DNA from: Streptomyces aureus
GTDB lineage: Bacteria > Actinomycetota > Actinomycetes > Streptomycetales > Streptomycetaceae
NCBI RefSeq assembly: GCF_000725495.1
Contig: NZ_JNZD01000003.1
Location: 124,001 to 188,000, forward strand
Length of the DNA: 64,000 nucleotides
Direction of reading: 5' to 3'
Shown here piece by piece: positions 27,184 through 34,426 of the stretch. Made by a program: the position numbers and the translations under genes. Under the pieces are notes generated by a model. That model had not been told where the DNA came from. It saw only the letters and a list, made by a program, of their open reading frames with translations, and did no database searches. The number at the start of each line of letters is the position of its first letter. Position 1 is the stretch's first letter.

Positions 27184-27630
27184 TCACTGCCCCAGTGGCC
27201 GACGGGGCAGGGGCGAGGAGTAGACGACGCTCGTCGTCACGGAGCCGAGTGTGCCGATCTTGCCCGACACCGTCTCCAGGTGGGCCATCGACCGTGCCGC
27301 GACCTTGATGACGAAGCAGTCGTCGCCCGTGACGTGATGCGCCTCCAGGATCTCGGGCGTGACCTCGACGAGGTCGTGGAACGGCTTGTAGTTGCCGTTC
27401 GGGTACCTGAGCCGGACGAACGCCATGATCGGCAGGCCCAGACGCTCGGGGTCGACGACGGCCGCGTACCCCTGGATCACACCCGCCTCCTCCAGGCGCC
27501 GCACCCGCTCGGTGACCGCGCTCGGTGACATGGAGACGGCCCGGGCCAGCTCGGCGAAACTGGACCGGCCCTCGCGCTGGAGGACGTCGAGGATGCGCCA
27601 GTCGGTGGCGTCCGGGGAATACGCGGTCAT
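27184..27630 (-). CDS. Lrp/AsnC-family regulator (rhodanese-linked)
   Basis: A 148-residue Lrp-type regulator: helix-turn-helix in FAELARAVSMSPSAVTERVR, then the RAM effector domain (IMAFVRLRYPNGNYKPF, HHVTGDDCFVIKVAARSMAH). The ATG at 27630 is preferred over a start at 27672, because TATGCA lies 6 bases upstream. It is divergent from a rhodanese gene across 187 bp that includes the palindrome CTTCCCGGGAAG, so it probably controls that gene. The ligand is likely an amino acid. Confidence 0.88.
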   Translation of the reverse strand: MTAYSPDATDWRILDVLQREGRSSFAELARAVSMSPSAVTERVRRLEEAGVIQGYAAVVDPERLGLPIMAFVRLRYPNGNYKPFHDLVEVTPEILEAHHVTGDDCFVIKVAARSMAHLETVSGKIGTLGSVTTSVVYSSPLPRRPLGQ

Positions 27631-27718
27631 CCCCGATGCATACCAGGGGAATCCCCGGCCGATCAACCGCACAGCCGTGGATCGTCACTTCAGGAGCCGG
27701 GCCGTCGCCCGTAGATTT

Positions 27719-27730
27719 CTTCCCGGGAAG
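27719..27730. promoter_or_regulatory. CTTCCCGGGAAG palindrome between Lrp and rhodanese genes
   Basis: A perfect 12-bp palindrome located 88 bases upstream of the rhodanese ATG and 89 bases upstream of the Lrp gene start. Its central position suggests a shared operator, perhaps for the Lrp protein. A partial copy, CAGGAAGTGCCGGG, lies near 27749. Confidence 0.35.
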
Positions 27731-27817
27731 TCCCGCGGAACACGGTGCGCAGGAAGTGCCGGGATGGCAAGGGCGGCATCCGTCCGGCGGGGCGACAGAG
27801 CAAGGAAAGGCCAGGCC

Positions 27818-28345
27818 ATGACTGCGACTGCCGAGGGCATCACGAACGGCACGGTGACCGGTTCCCCGTCGACGACCCCGGCGGCGAACCCCGTCCTGCG
27901 GGTCCCGCCGGCCTCCCCGGCCGCGGCCGCCGCCTACTTCGGCGCGAGCCTCGCGTTCCACGCGGACGTGTCCGACGTGGCCGCCGCCCTCGCGGCCGGC
28001 GGCGACCCCGGGTTCGTCGTCCTCGACTCCCGTTCCACCGCGTCCTGGGACCAGGGACACATCCCGGGCGCGGTCCACCTGCCCACCGCCCTCATCCCCG
28101 AGCAGGCCGAGCGGCTTCTGGACAAGTCCGTTCCGGTCGTCACCTATTGCTGGGGACCCGGATGCAACGGAGGGACCCGCGCCGCCCTCGCCCTCGCCGA
28201 ACTCGGTTTCCAGGTCAAGGAGATGCTCGGCGGCTTCGAGTACTGGGCCCGCGAGGGCTTCGAGTTCGAGACCTGGGAGGGGCGCGAGGGCCGCGCCGCG
28301 GACCCGCTGACGGCACCCGTGGACGCGGAGGACTGCGGCTGCTGA
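27818..28345 (+). CDS. rhodanese-domain sulfurtransferase
   Basis: A 175-residue rhodanese. The domain runs from about residue 35: DSRSTASWDQGHIPGAVHLP is CH2A and the active-site loop is YCWGPGCNGGTRAALALAEL. The catalytic cysteine is the first C of CWGPGC. The protein ends EDCGC, another cysteine pair of unknown role. It transfers sulfane sulfur, probably for thiol or cyanide metabolism. The ATG at 27818 has AAGGAAAGG upstream. Divergent Lrp control links it to sulfur amino acid status by inference. Confidence 0.88.
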   Translation: MTATAEGITNGTVTGSPSTTPAANPVLRVPPASPAAAAAYFGASLAFHADVSDVAAALAAGGDPGFVVLDSRSTASWDQGHIPGAVHLPTALIPEQAERLLDKSVPVVTYCWGPGCNGGTRAALALAELGFQVKEMLGGFEYWAREGFEFETWEGREGRAADPLTAPVDAEDCGC

Positions 28346-28387
28346 CCTCGGGGCCGAGGCTGAACGGGCCTTTTCCGCAGCCGAGTT

Positions 28388-28419
28388 GCCGCCGGTGTCC
28401 GGATCCGGACACCGGCGGC
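28388..28419. terminator. 32-bp perfect palindrome after the rhodanese gene
   Basis: The 16-bp arm GCCGCCGGTGTCCGGA (28388-28403) is followed immediately by its exact complement (28404-28419), with a BamHI-like GGATCC-type centre. As RNA it would form a long stem. It begins 43 bases after the rhodanese stop and is likely a terminator. Confidence 0.6.
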
Positions 28420-28463
28420 TGCCTGCCGTCCGAGGGCGGTCGGGCGCCGTGTAGCTTCTGCGC

Positions 28464-28979
28464 ATGCCAAGTTACGCGGACCCGGGTGCGGTGCGGTGGG
28501 TGGAGTCGGGCGGCGGGCCGCTCATAGCGGTTCCGGAGACGGTGCTCCCGTTCTGGTCGGGGGCCGACGGCGACGACCTGTCCTGCGACTACGACCGGGC
28601 CTGTGACGTCGACGGGTTCATCGGACTCCTGCCCGTGGGCGACACCAGGGCCCTGGTCCTCGGCGACGACCCCGCCTCCACCACCTACCTCCCCGAGCAC
28701 GGCGTCTTCGTCCGCTGGTGCGCCGCCGAGTCCGAGGACGAACTGCTCGCCGTCGTCCCGGCGGCGCTGGCCCGCGCCGCTTGGGAGCCGGAGGTGGAGT
28801 GGAAGGTGCCGGGACCCGTCGTCCTCTTCGACGCCACCTGGCCGGGCAACGCGTCCGCGAGCACGGATCACCTCAGGGTGCGGCTGGAGCCGGGCCGGTA
28901 CGGGGTCCGCGCGGCCCGCGTCGAACCGGGACCCGAGACCTGGGTGGGGCTCGTGCAACTACGTCGGCTCCCGGTGTGA
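28464..28979 (+). CDS. Imm21-like immunity protein (orphan)
   Basis: A 171-residue protein. Opening residues VRWVESGGGPLIAVPETVLP and the following DYDRACDVDGFIGLLPVGDTRALVLGD, in two parts (DYDRACDVDGFIG, LLPVGDTRALVLGD), match the Imm21 family of polymorphic-toxin immunity proteins. No toxin gene is beside it, so it may be an orphan antidote or have another role. TAGCTT lies just before the ATG, so the transcript may be leaderless. Family assignment is from memory of the motif; toxin partner unknown. Confidence 0.7.
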   Translation: MPSYADPGAVRWVESGGGPLIAVPETVLPFWSGADGDDLSCDYDRACDVDGFIGLLPVGDTRALVLGDDPASTTYLPEHGVFVRWCAAESEDELLAVVPAALARAAWEPEVEWKVPGPVVLFDATWPGNASASTDHLRVRLEPGRYGVRAARVEPGPETWVGLVQLRRLPV

Positions 28980-29118
28980 CGTTCTGATCCGCTGACGTCA
29001 GGGCCCCGACCGGGCCGGAGCGCTCCCGACGTCGACGGGTGCCGGTGATGCGCGCGGCGGCCGGGAGCCGGCCACCGCGCGCCGGGCGCTGTCGGAGTCG
29101 TGAGCGCCGTCAGGGTCG

Positions 29119-30810
29119 TCAGAGCCGGGAGAGCTCGTCCACCAGGTCGTCCAGCCCCAGGGACCCCTGCGACAGCGCGGCCATGTGCCAGGCCTTGGCG
29201 TCGAAGGCGTCACCCCGGCGCTTCTGCGCGTTCGCGCGGCCCAGCAGCCAGGCGCGCTCGCCGAGCTTGTAGCCGATGGCCTGGCCGGGCATCGTGAGAT
29301 ACCGGGTCAGCTCGCTCTCCACGAAGTCGGCCGGCCGGCTGCTGTGCGCGCCGAAGAACTCCTGCGCCAGCTCCGGCGTCCACCGCTCGCCCGGACGGAA
29401 CGGAGAGTCGGCCGGGATCTCCAGCTCCAGGTGCATGCCGATGTCGACGATGACCCGGGCGGCCCGCATCATCTGCGCGTCGAGATAGCCGAGCCGCTGC
29501 TCCGGGTCCGTGAGGAAGCCGAGTTCGTCCATCAGCCGCTCCGCGTACAGGGCCCAGCCCTCGCAGTTGGCGCTGACCATGCCCACCGTCGCCTGGTAGC
29601 GGGACAGGTCGTCGACGACGTACGCCCACTGCGCCAGCTGGAGGTGATGGCCGGGCACGCCCTCGTGGTACCAGGTCGAGACGAGGTCGTAGACGGGGAA
29701 GCGGGTCTGCCCCATCGTGGGCAGCCAGGTGCGCCCGGGACGGGAGAAGTCCTGCGACGGGGCGGTGTAGTAGGGGGCCGCCGCGCCGCCGGGCGGGGCG
29801 ATGCGGGACTCCACCCTCCGCACGGGCTCGGCCAGTTCGAAGTGGGTGCCGTCCAGGGCCGCGATCGCCTCGTCCATCAGCCCCTGGAGCCACTGCCGGA
29901 CCTCGTCCACGCCCTCGATGTGCCGGCCGTGCTCGTCGAGGTGCGCGAGGGCCACCCAGGGGGTCGCCGCGCCGGGCAGGATCTTCTCGGCCTCGGTCCT
30001 CATCTCGGCGAGGAGCCGGTGGTACTCGGCCCAGCCGTACGCGTAGGCCTCGTCAAGATCGAGATCCGTGCCGTTGAAGTAGCGGGCCAGCCGCGCGTAC
30101 CGCTCGTGGCCCACGGTGTCCGGCGAGCCCTCGATCGTGGGCGCGTACACGTCCCGCATCCAGTCCCGCAGGCCGACGACCGCCTCCGTGGCGACCCGGG
30201 CCGCCGCGTCCAGCTCCTCGCGCAGGGAGTCGGGCCCCGCCGAGACGAAGACCTCGAACCAGCCGAGACCCTCTCCGTCCGTGTCCGACCATTCCGTGAG
30301 CTGTTCGACGAAGGTCGCGGTCGGGCGCGGTCCGGCGAACAGCTTGCGGTCCAGTCCGAGCGCGAGGGACTCCCGGTAGCCGGCGAACGCGTCCGGCACC
30401 GACCGCAGCCGCCGCGCGACCGTGGCCCAGTCCTCGTCGGTCTCCGTGGGCGTCAGGGTGAAGACCTCTCGCACGGAGTGCACCGGCGTGTGCAGGTTGC
30501 CGACCGCCCGCAGGCCCTCGCCGGCCTCGTGCACCGCGAGCGTGGCGGTGAGCCGCTCCCGCAGCAGCCGGGCGCAGCGGCGCTCGATGTCACGGTCGGC
30601 GCCCGGCCGCAGCTCCGCCTCGTCCAGCCGCGCGAGGGTCACCCGCGCCAGTTCGGCGACGGCCTCCTGGCCCGCGGGCGAATTGTCGGGCAGCCTGCCG
30701 TGACTCTCCTTCACACCGAGGTACGTACCGAGAACCGGGTCGAGGGCGACGAGCTCGTCGACATAGGTGTCGGCGACCTCTCGGGGCAGCGGGTTCTTCG
30801 TCTCTGACAT
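29119..30810 (-). CDS. DUF885 family protein, probable zinc carboxypeptidase-like
   Basis: A 563-residue protein of the DUF885 family. The motif TWYHEGVPGHHLQLAQW contains HExxxxHH, the probable metal site, and NCEGWALYAERLMDELGF supplies the glutamate typical of gluzincin-like peptidases. FFGAHSSRPADFVESELTRY and PGQAIGYKLGE follow as usual. No signal peptide, so cytoplasmic. The ATG at 30810 has GAGGA 7 bases upstream; a start at 30855 is less likely. Substrate unknown, probably small peptides. Confidence 0.85.
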   Translation of the reverse strand: MSETKNPLPREVADTYVDELVALDPVLGTYLGVKESHGRLPDNSPAGQEAVAELARVTLARLDEAELRPGADRDIERRCARLLRERLTATLAVHEAGEGLRAVGNLHTPVHSVREVFTLTPTETDEDWATVARRLRSVPDAFAGYRESLALGLDRKLFAGPRPTATFVEQLTEWSDTDGEGLGWFEVFVSAGPDSLREELDAAARVATEAVVGLRDWMRDVYAPTIEGSPDTVGHERYARLARYFNGTDLDLDEAYAYGWAEYHRLLAEMRTEAEKILPGAATPWVALAHLDEHGRHIEGVDEVRQWLQGLMDEAIAALDGTHFELAEPVRRVESRIAPPGGAAAPYYTAPSQDFSRPGRTWLPTMGQTRFPVYDLVSTWYHEGVPGHHLQLAQWAYVVDDLSRYQATVGMVSANCEGWALYAERLMDELGFLTDPEQRLGYLDAQMMRAARVIVDIGMHLELEIPADSPFRPGERWTPELAQEFFGAHSSRPADFVESELTRYLTMPGQAIGYKLGERAWLLGRANAQKRRGDAFDAKAWHMAALSQGSLGLDDLVDELSRL

Positions 30811-30872
30811 GCGCACATCCTCATACGGGCACGGGCGCCGCGTCAGCCCGGGCAACCGGGCTTCTCACCGCA

Positions 30873-31379
30873 TCAGCCGGATTTGGCCGGGGACGACGGG
30901 CCCGGAACGGCGGGAGGCAGCAGCGGGCCGCAGTCCCACTGCTGGAATATCAGCCGCGTCTCGACCCGGGCCACCTCGCGCTGCGAGGTGAACTCGTCGA
31001 GCACCAGCCGCTGCAGGTCCGCCATGTCCGCGACCGCGACATGCACGAGGTAGTCGTCGGGTCCGGTCAGATGGAAGACGGTCCGCGACTCCGGCAGCAG
31101 TCGGATCCGGTCGACGAACGGACCCACGAGTTCGCGCCGGTGCGGTCGCACCTGCACGGACAGCAGCGCCTCGAGGCCCCGGCCGAGCTTCGCCGGGTCA
31201 AGCCGCAGCTGATGGCCGAGAATCACTCCCGCCCGCCGCAGCCGGGTCACCCGGTCGAGGCAGGTCGACGGCGCGACGCCGACCTGTGCCGCCAGATCGC
31301 GGTAGGTCGTCCGTGCGTCGTTCTGCAACAGTCGCAGCAGATGAAGATCCACCGGATCGAGTACGACAGAATCGGCCAT
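30873..31379 (-). CDS. Lrp/AsnC-family regulator (methionine lyase-linked)
   Basis: A 168-residue regulator: helix-turn-helix YRDLAAQVGVAPSTCLDRVT, then the effector domain SVQVRPHRRELVGPFVDRIR and TGPDDYLVHVAVADMADLQR. It diverges from a methionine gamma-lyase-like gene across 60 bp. The same pairing of an Lrp regulator with methionine gamma-lyase is known from Pseudomonas putida (MdeR-mdeA). The ATG at 31379 has TTACGT about 7 bases upstream. The last 20 residues are a Pro-rich tail. Confidence 0.9.
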   Translation of the reverse strand: MADSVVLDPVDLHLLRLLQNDARTTYRDLAAQVGVAPSTCLDRVTRLRRAGVILGHQLRLDPAKLGRGLEALLSVQVRPHRRELVGPFVDRIRLLPESRTVFHLTGPDDYLVHVAVADMADLQRLVLDEFTSQREVARVETRLIFQQWDCGPLLPPAVPGPSSPAKSG

Positions 31380-31439
31380 GGCGCGAACGTAACACGGGAT
31401 TCTGCGCCGGGGGCCCGCCCGGTGTTCAGGCTTCGCCGC

Positions 31440-32651
31440 ATGGACTCCGTTGTGTACGACACGCAGGGCGCGCTCGGCGCGCAGGACGACCTGAGCGGGA
31501 ACGGCCGGGCCGTCGCGGCTCCGGCCCGGGCGCTGGCCACGGAGGCCGTGCACGCCGGCCGGGAGGATCTGGCCGCTCTGGGGCTGCACGCGGCCCCGAT
31601 CGACCTGTCCACCACCTACCCCTCGTACGACAGCCGCGGCGAGGCCGCCCGGATCGACGCCTTCGCGGCCGAGGGCGCCGAGCCCGAGGGCCCGCCGGTC
31701 TACGCCCGCCTGGGCAATCCGACCGTCGCCCGCTTCGAGACCGCTCTCGCCCGTCTCGAGGGCACCGAGAGCGCGGTCGCCTTCGCGAGCGGCATGGCCG
31801 CCCTGAGCGCCGTCCTCCTCGTCCGCAACGCGATGGGCCTGCGCCATGTCGTCGCCGTGCGCCCGCTGTACGGCTGCAGCGACCACCTGCTGACCGCCGG
31901 ACTGCTCGGCTCCGAGGTCACCTGGGTCGACCCGGCCGGCATCGCCGACGCGCTGCGTCCCGACACCGGGCTCGTGATGGTGGAGTCCCCGGCCAACCCG
32001 ACGCTCGCCGAACTCGACCTCCGTGCCGTGGCGCACGCCTGCGGGTCCGTCCCGCTCCTCGCCGACAACACCTTCGCCACCCCGGTCCTGCAGCGCCCCG
32101 CCGAGAGCGGCGCGCGGCTCGTCCTGCACAGCGCCACCAAGTATCTCGGCGGGCACGGGGACGTCATGGCGGGCGTCGTCGCCTGCGACGAGGACTTCGC
32201 CCGCAAGCTGCGCCAGGTGCGGTTCGCGACGGGAGGCGTCCTGCACCCGCTGGCCGGCTATCTGCTGCTGCGCGGCCTGTCCACCCTGCCCGTCCGGGTC
32301 CGGGCCGCCTCCGCGAACGCCGCGGAACTGGCCCGCCGGCTCGCCGCCGACCCGCGCGTCTCGCGGGTCCACTACCCGCGCATCGGCGGGGCCATGATCG
32401 CGTTCGAGGTGCACGGCGACCCGCACGAGGTGATCGCCGGAGTCCGGCTGGTCACCCCCGCCGTGAGCCTCGGCAGCGTCGACAGCCTCATCCAGCACCC
32501 GGCCTCCATAAGCCACCGCATCGTTCCCACGGAGGACCGCCACGGCGCGGGCGTCAGCGACAAGCTGCTGCGTCTGTCGGTCGGCCTGGAGGACGTGGAC
32601 GACCTGTGGACCGACCTCGACGCGGCCCTCGGCGGCCCCGGCGGGCGGTGA
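31440..32651 (+). CDS. methionine gamma-lyase-like PLP enzyme
   Basis: A 403-residue enzyme of the Cys/Met metabolism PLP family. The PLP lysine is K234 in HSATKYLGGHGDVMAG. The active-site stretch RPLYGCSDHLL has a cysteine (C146) where methionine gamma-lyases carry a conserved Cys and cystathionine enzymes usually have Gly, which favours methionine gamma-lyase. The usual NTFATPVLQRP and SLGSVDSLIQHPAS follow. It would release methanethiol, ammonia and 2-oxobutyrate. CAGGCT (31427-31432) lies 7 bases before the ATG. A divergent Lrp gene probably controls it. Confidence 0.82.
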   Translation: MDSVVYDTQGALGAQDDLSGNGRAVAAPARALATEAVHAGREDLAALGLHAAPIDLSTTYPSYDSRGEAARIDAFAAEGAEPEGPPVYARLGNPTVARFETALARLEGTESAVAFASGMAALSAVLLVRNAMGLRHVVAVRPLYGCSDHLLTAGLLGSEVTWVDPAGIADALRPDTGLVMVESPANPTLAELDLRAVAHACGSVPLLADNTFATPVLQRPAESGARLVLHSATKYLGGHGDVMAGVVACDEDFARKLRQVRFATGGVLHPLAGYLLLRGLSTLPVRVRAASANAAELARRLAADPRVSRVHYPRIGGAMIAFEVHGDPHEVIAGVRLVTPAVSLGSVDSLIQHPASISHRIVPTEDRHGAGVSDKLLRLSVGLEDVDDLWTDLDAALGGPGGR

Positions 32652-32664
32652 CAGGACGGGGGGA

Positions 32665-32704
32665 GGGCGCGTCCCCGGCACCGGGTGGTGCCGGGGACGC
32701 GCCC
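32665..32704 (+). terminator. strong terminator after the methionine lyase-like gene
   Basis: An 18-bp perfect stem (32665-32682 with 32687-32704), loop GGGT, then TTTGTGTCCTTT. It starts 13 bases after the stop codon and is the most classical intrinsic terminator in the window. Confidence 0.85.
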
Positions 32705-32794
32705 TTTGTGTCCTTTGCGTCAGCCGTGTCCGCGGCGCGTGCGGTGACCGCCGGGCCCAGGTGTTCGGCCGGTTCCCGGGCTAGTCCCGGGGTG

Positions 32795-34261
32795 TCATCC
32801 CCGTGCCGTGCCGTGCTGGGCGTGACCGTGGGCGTAGGGCAGCTGCGGGGCGGCCGGCGTCGTGTCCAGACGGGCCGTGATGACCAGGGTGCCCTCCTCG
32901 ATCTGGTAGTCGAGCGGGAGGCCGAGGCCGCGCATGGCCGCGACCATGCCCGTGTTCGACGCCTGCGTGACGGCGTACACGCTCGCGCAGTCGGCCTCGA
33001 CGGCCATCGCCACCAGCCGTCCGAGCAGTTCCATGCCGATACCGCGCCGCTGCCACTCGTCCTCGACGAGCAGCGCGACCTCCGTCTCGTCGCCGTCCCA
33101 CAGGAGATGGCCGAGCCCGACGATCCTGCCCGAGGCCGTCCGGACGGCGAGGGTGCGCCCGAAACTCGGGCTGAGCAGGTGGTTGAGGTACCGGTCCGCG
33201 TCTCCGACCGGGCCGTGGTACCGCATGCTCAGCGTGCGCGGCGAGCAGCGCTCGTGCATCGCCTTGGCGGCCTGGAGGTCGGAGACGTCGGCCCGCTGCA
33301 CGGTGATCGGGTTGCCCTCGGGCAGCGTCAGCATGTCCTGGCCGCGCGGAACGCGGGGACCGAGTCGGGCGTCGAGTTCGACCAGTGCCCTGGCCCGGGC
33401 GAACTCGGTCGGGGTGAACGGCAGATACGGCCGCTCCACCGTGATCACTCCGCCCTCAGGGGCGCGCAGCCGCATCACCGTGTCCTCCAGCGCCCCCTCC
33501 ACGGGAGCCCCCTCCGTCGCCCGGCCGGAGACGGGGGAGGTGGCGGGCAGCGAACGGATCGTGCACCGGCCGAGCAACTGACGGAGCGCGAGCGGCAGTT
33601 CGGAGGCGTCCAGGGCGGTGCGGGTGGCCAGGCCGAGTACCCGGGTCGGCGCGTCCACCAGGTCGTGGGCGTCGGCCCGCTCGATCCAGGTCGCGGAGCC
33701 GCCCGCCCGCGCCACCTCGCGGGTGATCTCGGCCGTGGCCAGCTCCGCGGGTGCGCGCAGCAGGAACTCGTCGACCGTTCCGTCCGCCAGCGGGTGCGTC
33801 TGGAGGCTCAGGATGTCGACCCGGAGCCGGGCGAGCGCGGTGCAGAGCGCGGCGAGAGAACCCGGCGCGTCCTTCACCGTCGTACGCATGCGCAGCAGCA
33901 CGGTCGCCTCCACCCCGGCCAGCGGCGCGGAGCCCGCCGCGTCCTGACCGGGAAGCCCGTCCGCTCCGCGGAGTCCGCCCGCTCGCCCCTCGGAGGGCGG
34001 CCGGGCGCCGGTATCGCCCGGCGGCGGCGCGTGACCGTGGCGCCGTGCCCACCATGTGTGGAATCCGGCGGTGGCGACCAGGAGCACCGCCGAGATCGCC
34101 AGCAGCGCGGGACCGTCGGGCCCGTGCCCGATCAGGTTCGCCACACCGTCCGCGACCGCCACGGCCGTGAACAGCGCGGCGAGTTCGACGAGGTCCCGTC
34201 GCCAGTGGTGAACGGGCCGTCCCTGCTTCGCACGCGTCACATCAGACATGTCTTGAGTCAT
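32795..34261 (-). CDS. membrane-anchored ACT-domain GNAT acetyltransferase
   Basis: A 488-residue multidomain protein. Two membrane helices lie in residues 25-70 (LVELAALFTAVAVADGVANL; LLAISAVLLVATAGF). An ACT-type segment follows near 120-200 (LLRMRTTVKDAPGSLAALCT, RVDILSLQTHP). The C-terminal GNAT domain has MRYHGP, LLVEDEWQRRGIGMELLGRL and MRGLGLPLDYQIEEG. ACT domains bind amino acids, so acetylation may be controlled by an amino acid, as in mycobacterial and Streptomyces ACT-GNAT (PatA-like) lysine acetyltransferases. The start may be ATG 34261 or 34249; neither has a clear ribosome binding site. Confidence 0.78.
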   Translation of the reverse strand: MTQDMSDVTRAKQGRPVHHWRRDLVELAALFTAVAVADGVANLIGHGPDGPALLAISAVLLVATAGFHTWWARRHGHAPPPGDTGARPPSEGRAGGLRGADGLPGQDAAGSAPLAGVEATVLLRMRTTVKDAPGSLAALCTALARLRVDILSLQTHPLADGTVDEFLLRAPAELATAEITREVARAGGSATWIERADAHDLVDAPTRVLGLATRTALDASELPLALRQLLGRCTIRSLPATSPVSGRATEGAPVEGALEDTVMRLRAPEGGVITVERPYLPFTPTEFARARALVELDARLGPRVPRGQDMLTLPEGNPITVQRADVSDLQAAKAMHERCSPRTLSMRYHGPVGDADRYLNHLLSPSFGRTLAVRTASGRIVGLGHLLWDGDETEVALLVEDEWQRRGIGMELLGRLVAMAVEADCASVYAVTQASNTGMVAAMRGLGLPLDYQIEEGTLVITARLDTTPAAPQLPYAHGHAQHGTARG

Positions 34262-34426
34262 ACAGTCACTGTGAAGGAATGGTGTTGCGTGATCACGAAC
34301 GCTTTGTGACTGATCGGTTAAGTGTCATTCTGTCCTATTTGCAGTTCTTTTTACGGGTCTTTTGCCTCGCCTCCGAGGGCTCAACTGCCCACCTGGTCAG
34401 AGCCGCCGGCCGGGAGCCCGTTGCGG

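Noticed and set aside
29119..34261. Biosynthetic gene cluster around the methionine lyase and acetyltransferases
   Set aside because: No core biosynthetic enzyme (PKS, NRPS, terpene or RiPP) is present, and the genes are monocistronic with own terminators.
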